10,437 nt of DNA from Candidatus Krumholzibacteriia bacterium. GTDB lineage: Bacteria > Krumholzibacteriota > Krumholzibacteriia > Krumholzibacteriales > Krumholzibacteriaceae. Location: contig JAPLKY010000449.1 in assembly GCA_026387805.1 (NCBI GenBank), positions 1 to 10,437 of the forward strand, read 5' to 3'. Positions 1 to 5,214 of this stretch are shown one piece after another. Within the stretch, counting starts at the first letter, position 1. Every line of letters starts with the position of its first letter. A program made the translations under genes and the position numbers. A model generated the notes under the pieces. The model saw nothing but the letters and a program-made list of their open reading frames with translations, searched no databases and was not told where the DNA came from.

Positions 1-402
1 GATCGTTCCATCCTCGATGAAGGGAAGGAACGCGTCCTGCTGCGCCTTGTTGAAGCGATGGATCTCGTCGATGAAAAGGATCGTTCTCGCGCCATTGAGC
101 GCGAGGCGCGAGACCGACTCCGCCGCGACGCGCTTGACGTCCGCGATACCCGCCGTCACGGCGGAGAAGTGCTCGAAATGCGCGTCGACGGCGCGAGCGA
201 TGAGGCGCGCGAGGGTCGTCTTGCCGCAGCCGGGAGGGCCCCAGAAAATGAGGGAGGATTCGAGCTTGCCGTTTTCGAGGATGCGACGGAGAATCTTCCC
301 CTCGCCGACGAGATCGTCCTGGCCGACAAACTCATCGAGGCTCCGCGGACGCATCCGCTCGGCCAGGGGCGGCGGCACATCGCTCTTGAAGAGATCTTGC
401 AT
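1..402 (-). CDS. rarA: Replication-associated recombination protein A (RarA/MgsA) AAA+ ATPase, N-terminal 134 residues (partial)
   Basis: RarA is a clamp-loader-like AAA+ ATPase that acts at stalled replication forks. The visible 134 residues begin MQDLFKSD and carry the family's N-terminal signature: PLAERMRP at 12-19 and LDEFVGQ at 22-28. The Walker A motif GPPGCGKT is at 55-62, and the Walker B motif LFIDEIHRFNKAQQDAFLP at 109-127 contains the HRFNKAQQD stretch typical of RarA rather than RuvB or DnaX. The ATG is at 402, only 3 nt after the stop of the upstream glpX-like gene. No clear Shine-Dalgarno sequence precedes it, so translational coupling is likely. The sensor regions and the C-terminal oligomerisation domain lie beyond the left edge. 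Identification is firm for the part seen. Confidence 0.95.
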   Translation of the reverse strand, partial: MQDLFKSDVPPPLAERMRPRSLDEFVGQDDLVGEGKILRRILENGKLESSLIFWGPPGCGKTTLARLIARAVDAHFEHFSAVTAGIADVKRVAAESVSRLALNGARTILFIDEIHRFNKAQQDAFLPFIEDGTI

Positions 403-405
403 GGC

Positions 406-1350
406 TCAGGTGTAATCGGGCGCTTTCTCGAAAGAGTGCTCGGTCTTCATGAAACGGATCGTGCCCGATTTGCTCCGGAAAACGACGCTGTGCGTGACGG
501 CCCCCCCGGGTCTGAACATGACACCGTCAAGGAAGTCGCTCCGGGAGGCTCCGGTCGCGGCGAACATGACGTCTCCTCCGACGAGATCATGGGCCCGGTA
601 TATTTTCCTGAATTCGTCCGGCAGACTTTCCGGCTCCGTGTCGAGGCCCGGCATGAACTGGACCTGGAGCCCGGCGCCGAGACACGCGACGGCCGCCGCC
701 GCGATGATGCCCTGCTTGGCGTCTCCGACTCCCATCATGACGTCGATGCCCGTCTCCGGAAGGGACGCGGAGATCGCCGCTGCGAGCTCGCCGGCCTTGA
801 GGAGCTCTATCCTCGCTCCCGTCCGGCGCACCTCCTCGATGAGCTTTCGATGACGCGCACGGTCGAGAATCGATACGGTCAGGTCCTCGACGTAGACCCT
901 CTTCGCGTCCGCGATGCGCACGAGGTTATCGAACACCGATGCGTTGAGATCGATCGCATCCGCCGCCTCGGCTCCGACCGCCAGCTTCCGCATATACGGA
1001 GCGACGAGCGGATGGAACGACCCTCGCTGTCCCATGGCGATCGCCGAGATTGAATTCGACTGTCCGTCGGCGAGCGCTTCGATGCAATCGACGGGATCGA
1101 GAACGATATCGAACGCCGCCTCGCCGCCGGCGCCGATCGTGTCCCCGACGCAGAGCTTCGAGCTCTCGCTGATCCGCTCCTCGCCGATTATGATGTGGCC
1201 GGAAATCTTGACGCCCTTGAAGGAAAGCTCCATCGCCTCGACGGCGGCCCCGTCGGCGCTCGCGGGATCCCCCTTCCCGAAGAAACGGGCGGACGCGAGG
1301 GCGGCGGATTCCGTTACCCTCACGAGCTCAAGGGCGAGGTTGCGATCCAA
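406..1350 (-). CDS. GlpX-family (class II fructose-1,6-bisphosphatase-like) protein with an altered active site
   Basis: The 314-residue protein is clearly homologous to GlpX (E. coli GlpX is about 336 residues), the Mg/Mn-dependent fructose-1,6-bisphosphatase of gluconeogenesis. Compared with the E. coli sequence from memory, it aligns without gaps from residue 1 to at least 214. Shared landmarks include RVTESAALA (11-19), ADGAAV (32-37, with D33), IGE (55-57), DP (85-86), Y119, IDLN (133-136) and R166-H167. However, K29 is Pro, E59 is Arg, D61 is Ser, DPIEGT (85-90) reads DPVDCI, and E213 is Gln. Several of these contact metal or substrate in GlpX, so ordinary FBPase activity is doubtful and no symbol is given. 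The start is TTG at 1350, supported by a GGAGG 10 nt upstream and by exact N-terminal alignment. The gene lies 26 nt after the zinc-ribbon gene and 3 nt before rarA, probably one operon. The frame is open throughout, so it is not an obvious pseudogene. Confidence 0.9.
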   Translation of the reverse strand: MDRNLALELVRVTESAALASARFFGKGDPASADGAAVEAMELSFKGVKISGHIIIGEERISESSKLCVGDTIGAGGEAAFDIVLDPVDCIEALADGQSNSISAIAMGQRGSFHPLVAPYMRKLAVGAEAADAIDLNASVFDNLVRIADAKRVYVEDLTVSILDRARHRKLIEEVRRTGARIELLKAGELAAAISASLPETGIDVMMGVGDAKQGIIAAAAVACLGAGLQVQFMPGLDTEPESLPDEFRKIYRAHDLVGGDVMFAATGASRSDFLDGVMFRPGGAVTHSVVFRSKSGTIRFMKTEHSFEKAPDYT

Positions 1351-1376
1351 AGCGGGTTTTCCTCCGGACGTGCGCG

Positions 1377-1814
1377 CTACAGCTCGGTCTTATCGAACGG
1401 CTCGATCGCGCGGGCTCCGGCTTCCGCAACCGGCTTCTGCTCATGATCCCGGGCGAGGAGCTCGTTGACGTCCTTTGCCATCTGATACTGATGGATGCCG
1501 TATACGATGGGAAGCAGCGGATACGCGAAGAACGCAGTCAACGGGTAGGCGAAGATCTGGACGATGAAGGTGAGCCAGAACCAGTTCCATTGACCGAGGT
1601 AAATGTATCCCACGGGGCCGAGAAATATCCAGCCGAAGAAGAATCCGAGCGCCGCTGCCGCCTTGGGATTCTTCAACTCCTTTGCGGCCTTGATCCTGGT
1701 GAGCTCGTGCCGGTAGAGGGTGTGATGGGCATCCCCTTCCCCAAGCTTCTTTCCGCATGAAGCGCAGAAATCCGCTTCGCTGCTGATCTCCGTTCCGCAG
1801 TATTTGCAGTACAT
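1377..1814 (-). CDS. Zinc-ribbon plus TM2-like small membrane protein
   Basis: The 145-residue protein opens with a zinc ribbon. Cys3-x2-Cys6 and Cys17-x2-Cys20 should bind one Zn ion in the cytoplasm. A basic linker (about 34-52) is followed by two hydrophobic segments, about 53-73 and 78-105, containing FFFGWIFLGPVGYIYLG. That pattern of a Gly-rich helix, turn and aromatic segment resembles TM2-domain proteins. The tail from about 110 is charged and hydrophilic. I chose the ATG at 1814 over the upstream in-frame ATG at 1844 because GGAGGT lies 7 nt before it and the zinc ribbon starts immediately. The gene heads a likely three-gene run with the GlpX homologue and rarA. The function is unknown; a sensor or scaffold role at the membrane is only a guess. 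Confidence 0.82.
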   Translation of the reverse strand: MYCKYCGTEISSEADFCASCGKKLGEGDAHHTLYRHELTRIKAAKELKNPKAAAALGFFFGWIFLGPVGYIYLGQWNWFWLTFIVQIFAYPLTAFFAYPLLPIVYGIHQYQMAKDVNELLARDHEQKPVAEAGARAIEPFDKTEL

Positions 1815-1924
1815 GGTCTCTACCTCCGATCCTGGAATCCTCATTCCTCTATACGGTTTCCAGGCGAGGATTGTTTCTCCGCTCCTGAAGTTATTCTAAT
1901 GAAACCTCCGGGATTCCGACAGCA

Positions 1925-3106
1925 TTATTTCCGGCGCGGCTGCTTCTTTTTCGCTTCCTCGAGCCGATCGAGATTGGCTCGAGCCGAAACGTTGTCCGGC
2001 TCGATCGAGAGGGCGCGCTCGAGCAGAGAGGCCGCCTCGTCGAGATCCCCCCTGGAGGCGAGCATCACCGCGAGGTTGATCATCCCCTGGGGCCAATCGG
2101 ACCTCTCGGCAAGCGCTTTTCTCGCCCAGGGAATCGCCTCGTCCGTTCTTCCGAGATTGTGGAGACACATCGCGATCCTGTCCAGAACCTCGGGGCTCTG
2201 ATCGAGCTTCATGTAGAGCTTCAAGGCCCGTTCGTAATCTCCCTTATGGAACCGAACTCGCGCGAGGAGCTTGCGGACCTCCGCCTCGTCCCCGCCCGCG
2301 AGCAGATCATCGAGGATCGCACTCGCCCCGTCGTAATCGCCCGCCCTGTCGAGGGCCTCGGCGAGGTAGATGGCGATCTGCCGATCCCCGGGACGCAACC
2401 TCGAGGCCTCATCGAGAACGCCCGCCGCCTCGAGCGGCCTCCCCTCGTTGATGAGAAGGAGCCCGTACTGGACAAGGAACTCGGGCGGAGCGCCCCCCAG
2501 GGATCGCGATTTCACGAAGAGGCTCTCCGCGGCGGCAGGATTCTCCCGGGCGATAAGCATCCCCTTGAGACCGTTCAGATAGGGATCGTTCGCGTCGCGC
2601 CCGAGCCCTTCCTCCACGTAGCGCCGCGCGAGGTCTCGTTTGTCGAGCTTGATTCCGGCGACGGCCAGATTGCGGTATATGAGCGGATCGTATTTCCCTT
2701 CGCAGAAACGCTTCGCCTCCATGAACTCCGTCTGCGCGCGGCCCGTTTTCCCGAGCCGCATGAGGTAGTTCGCAAAATGCAGGTGGTTCTCGCAACTTTC
2801 GTAATCCGCGAGAAGGGCTTCCTCGAACACGGCGATCGCTTCGTCCTCGCGTCCCAGCCCTCCGAGGGCTCGCGCCTTCTGGCCGAGGGTCCTCGAGTCA
2901 TTCTCGCCCGCCGCGATGAGGCTATCCGCGATCCCGAGGGCTTCGTCGAAGCGGCTCCCCTCGATGAGAGCGTTCGCTCGAGCGTCCGCGCGCGCGCGCG
3001 CCTCGATCCATTCGCCGGGACGGCGCATATCCGCTTTCATGCACGAAGCGAGGAAAAGCAGGGCGATCAGAGCGCCACGCATGGATCTTTCGAGGGAAGA
3101 GGTCAT
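1925..3106 (-). CDS. TPR-repeat lipoprotein
   Basis: The 393-residue protein has an N-terminal lipoprotein signal: a hydrophobic stretch ALIALLFLASC with a lipobox ending at Cys22, so it is probably anchored in the inner or outer membrane. The rest is a solenoid of about nine or ten tetratricopeptide-type helix pairs from about residue 42 to 380. Clear examples are FDEALGIADSLIAAG, EDEAIAVFEEALLAD and LDEAASLLERALSIEPDN. TPR arrays mediate protein-protein contacts; no catalytic domain is seen. An alternative start is the ATG at 3082 (residue 9), preceded by GAAAGA, which would give a short 14-residue signal. The start at 3106 gives a more usual signal length but has no visible Shine-Dalgarno sequence. 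A (CG)7 tract lies near codons 36-40. The gene is 34 nt downstream of another TPR gene and probably shares its transcript. Its partner is unknown. Confidence 0.85.
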   Translation of the reverse strand: MTSSLERSMRGALIALLFLASCMKADMRRPGEWIEARARADARANALIEGSRFDEALGIADSLIAAGENDSRTLGQKARALGGLGREDEAIAVFEEALLADYESCENHLHFANYLMRLGKTGRAQTEFMEAKRFCEGKYDPLIYRNLAVAGIKLDKRDLARRYVEEGLGRDANDPYLNGLKGMLIARENPAAAESLFVKSRSLGGAPPEFLVQYGLLLINEGRPLEAAGVLDEASRLRPGDRQIAIYLAEALDRAGDYDGASAILDDLLAGGDEAEVRKLLARVRFHKGDYERALKLYMKLDQSPEVLDRIAMCLHNLGRTDEAIPWARKALAERSDWPQGMINLAVMLASRGDLDEAASLLERALSIEPDNVSARANLDRLEEAKKKQPRRK

Positions 3107-3140
3107 CGAACCGATTGTACGGGTTCGCCGGAGGAATTAT

Positions 3141-3683
3141 CTAGCGATTTTTCCATCCGGGTTTCTTGTATCCGAGGATCCGGTGCCTCATCTTGCCGAG
3201 AACCAGGTTGACGGGATGACTTCTCGCCAGGTTCCGGATCACCGGCTGGCGGCGCACGCCCATGCCGGAAAGCTCGAGAGCGGCCGGAGAGTTCGTGTTA
3301 TCGAGCGCGTAAGCTCGGGAGAAGAAGTCGCGGGCTTCCTTGCGGTATCCCTGCTCCAGCATGATGCGGCCGAGATTCACGAGAATGATGGGAGAATGCG
3401 GGGACAGCTTCGCGGCCTTGCTGCAGAATTTCTGCGCCTCTCCAAGATCCCCCCTCATACCGACGCAGAGACCGAAATACGAAAGGTAAAGCGGATTCTC
3501 GCTCGAAATCCTGAGCGCTTCGGCAAGAAGCTCCTCCGCCTTATCGAATTTTCCTCGCACAATGCACGCTTCGGCCCTTCGAAAGAGCTCCTGAGACTCA
3601 AAGGTCTCGTCTTTCAGATCATCGGGGAGCACGTCCCGCCGATGATCTAACTTATTGGAAGAGTTGGAAATCCTGATTCCCAT
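3141..3683 (-). CDS. Small TPR-repeat protein with a basic C-terminal tail
   Basis: The 180-residue protein has no signal peptide, so it is probably cytoplasmic. Residues 28-135 form about three TPR units, for example KFDKAEELLAEALRISSENP and DLGEAQKFCSKAAKLSPHSP. The last 40 residues are basic and contain RRQPVIRN followed by LARSHPVNLVLGKMRHR. From memory, a similar R-P-V-I / HP-x-N / LG-x-x-R-H pattern closes other short bacterial TPR proteins; its role is not known to me. The ATG is at 3683 with only a weak purine-rich upstream stretch (GGGGGCGAAAGCGA). The gene is first in a probable two-gene operon with the TPR lipoprotein. A TATATT at 3759-3754 on the minus strand could be its -10 element, but no good -35 accompanies it. 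It is likely an adaptor; the function is unassigned. Confidence 0.82.
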   Translation of the reverse strand: MGIRISNSSNKLDHRRDVLPDDLKDETFESQELFRRAEACIVRGKFDKAEELLAEALRISSENPLYLSYFGLCVGMRGDLGEAQKFCSKAAKLSPHSPIILVNLGRIMLEQGYRKEARDFFSRAYALDNTNSPAALELSGMGVRRQPVIRNLARSHPVNLVLGKMRHRILGYKKPGWKNR

Positions 3684-3841
3684 TCGCTTTCGCCCCCGCG
3701 AAAAACCGTGCCGTCGCTCGCAATCGCATCAATCCTCCCGCCGTACTGCAAAAAATATACCCCGCATCGCTCGAAGGTATGTTCCTTGCATAAATCGGAA
3801 GCGTGACGTATTGCGCCATAATGCCAAGCCCGACTTTACGT

Positions 3842-3870
3842 TTGACTTGGAGGCCGATTTGCGATATAAT
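3842..3870 (+). promoter_or_regulatory. Near-consensus sigma-70-type promoter
   Basis: TTGACT (3842-3847) and TATAAT (3865-3870) are separated by exactly 17 nt, five of six and six of six matches to the housekeeping consensus. The predicted start is near 3876-3877, giving a leader of about 75 nt before the secreted-protein gene at 3951. It is the strongest promoter-like sequence noticed in the window and lies in the AT-richer divergent spacer (3684-3950). Confidence 0.75.
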
Positions 3871-3890
3871 TGCGTAGTAAAGAATTTTAA

Positions 3891-3907
3891 CTCCAGCGGA
3901 TCTGGAG
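3891..3907 (+). promoter_or_regulatory. Small hairpin in the 5' leader
   Basis: CTCCAG and CTGGAG form a perfect 6-bp inverted repeat with a 5-nt loop, 14-15 nt after the predicted transcription start and 43 nt before the ATG at 3951. It could stabilise the 5' end of the mRNA or be an operator half-site pair. It is short enough that chance cannot be excluded. Confidence 0.35.
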
Positions 3908-3950
3908 ATTCTTGCAACGGAGAAGTGCATCCAAGGGGTGATTATTGTCA

Positions 3951-5186
3951 ATGAGGCGCTATTACCGGACAGTACTGCTCTCCTGTGCCTTTTTCGCTGC
4001 GGCCGCCGGCGGGGCGCGCGCCGCGGATCCCGCTTCAATCCAGCTCGTCGGGACCTTCAACGGCATCACGTGCGAGCCGACCGATCCCGCGAATGACATG
4101 GATCCTCAGGGAAATCATGTTTGGCGCAAGCTCAAGTTCATAAACGAGCCGGGCGACCCCGATACCATCTTCTTCAAGTTCACGAAGGACAGATCCTATC
4201 TGCCGGAGCACTGGGGCTGGAGCGGAGTATGGGGAATCGCCGAGCTCGCGTGGAGCCCGCCGAGCATCGCGAAGGTGCTGCCGGACAGCGGATTCTACTA
4301 CTTCTATTTCAACGACGCGGATTACACCTATTGGCTCGATCGCCCCGCGGGCAATATCACCGGCGCCGTTTCCGTGAACGGACGCCCGGACCTCCCCCCG
4401 GGCACGACCGTCACGCTTTTCGACGCGGCCTACGACATTATCGGCACATATGACGCGTTCGCCGATTCCACGTACTACTTCGCCGCCCTCGGTCCCGCCG
4501 TTTACGAGATCACGGCGCACGCTCCCGGCTACCGCGACACGACGATCACCGGGATCGACCTCGGCCCCGACGAGACCAAGAGCGTGTCCATCCATCTGAG
4601 AGAGCAGATCGGCGTGCTCATCGCCTCCGCGGAATGCCGACGACTCGCCGGGGGCGTCAGCATCAGCTGGTACACCATGGATTGCGGCGCTTGCGCGTCT
4701 TTCGACGTTTACCGCGGCTATACGCCGGACTTCGCGGCGATGGAAAAGCGCAACGGCTCGCCCGTCCGGTCGGACCGGGTCTACGAGTTCTTCGATCCGT
4801 GCGAGAATTCGACGAAGGATCTCTACTATTACCTCGTCGAGATCGGGGGCGATAGTCCGACGCACTACGGTCCGCTCTCCGTGAAAGGAATCCCCGCCCC
4901 CGCGGCGGCGCTCGGCCAGAATTACCCGAATCCTTTCAATCCGTCGACGACGATTCCGTATACGATCGGCGCGAGCGGCTCGGGGCGGCCGGCGACGATC
5001 TCGTTCTACAATGTGTCGGGCGCACTGGTGGACAGCTACTCGCTCGGCGCCAAGCAGGCCGGCGACTATGCCTTCATGTGGAATCCCTCCTTCTCCAAGC
5101 GGAGCGGCTTCCCCTCGGGCGTCTATTACTGCAGGCTGCAAGTCGGCAAGGAGATCTATACGCGAAAAGTGATCCTTCTCCGCTGA
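3951..5186 (+). CDS. Secreted multidomain beta-rich protein with a FlgD-Ig-like (type IX-type) C-terminal sorting domain
   Basis: The 411-residue protein starts with a signal peptide (MRRYYRTVLL, hydrophobic core, cleavage near GARA/AD at about 24). Residues about 27-132 form an aromatic-rich beta domain opening IQLVGTFNG and ending FYYFYFND, loosely like early-set or starch-binding modules, which is a weak call. Residues about 136-215 resemble a carboxypeptidase-regulatory / CNA-B-type domain (ITGAVSVNGRPDLPPGTTV to VSIHL). Residues about 222-310 look like an FN3-type module with several cysteines. From 324 on, NYPNPFNPST and SGVYYCRLQVGK mark the C-terminal sorting domain of FCB-group secreted proteins. 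The in-frame TTG at 3945 is an alternative start with better spacing (6 nt against 12) to AGGGG. The gene follows the strong promoter and precedes the propeller hydrolase by 28 nt or more. No catalytic residues are recognised; a binding or surface role is inferred. Confidence 0.85.
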   Translation: MRRYYRTVLLSCAFFAAAAGGARAADPASIQLVGTFNGITCEPTDPANDMDPQGNHVWRKLKFINEPGDPDTIFFKFTKDRSYLPEHWGWSGVWGIAELAWSPPSIAKVLPDSGFYYFYFNDADYTYWLDRPAGNITGAVSVNGRPDLPPGTTVTLFDAAYDIIGTYDAFADSTYYFAALGPAVYEITAHAPGYRDTTITGIDLGPDETKSVSIHLREQIGVLIASAECRRLAGGVSISWYTMDCGACASFDVYRGYTPDFAAMEKRNGSPVRSDRVYEFFDPCENSTKDLYYYLVEIGGDSPTHYGPLSVKGIPAPAAALGQNYPNPFNPSTTIPYTIGASGSGRPATISFYNVSGALVDSYSLGAKQAGDYAFMWNPSFSKRSGFPSGVYYCRLQVGKEIYTRKVILLR

Positions 5187-5214
5187 AGCGATCGGTGGAA
5201 AGGATTGGAAAACA

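Noticed and set aside
58..1053. Long plus-strand open frame opposite the glpX-like and rarA genes.
   Set aside because: Antisense to two strongly conserved genes; Arg/Asp/Glu-rich low-complexity translation typical of GC-rich shadow frames.
1831..1864. CCTGGAA/TTCCAGG 7-bp inverted repeat upstream of the zinc-ribbon gene, with a 20-nt loop.
   Set aside because: Short arms and a long loop; compatible with chance and with no convincing -10/-35 pair nearby.
2159..3211. Long plus-strand open frame opposite the TPR lipoprotein gene.
   Set aside because: No domain or signal; the opposite strand encodes clear TPR repeats with a lipobox.
3754..3782. Minus-strand TATATT as a promoter for the TPR operon.
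   Set aside because: The -10 is fair but no acceptable -35 lies 16-18 nt upstream, so it is mentioned only as a possibility under the gene.
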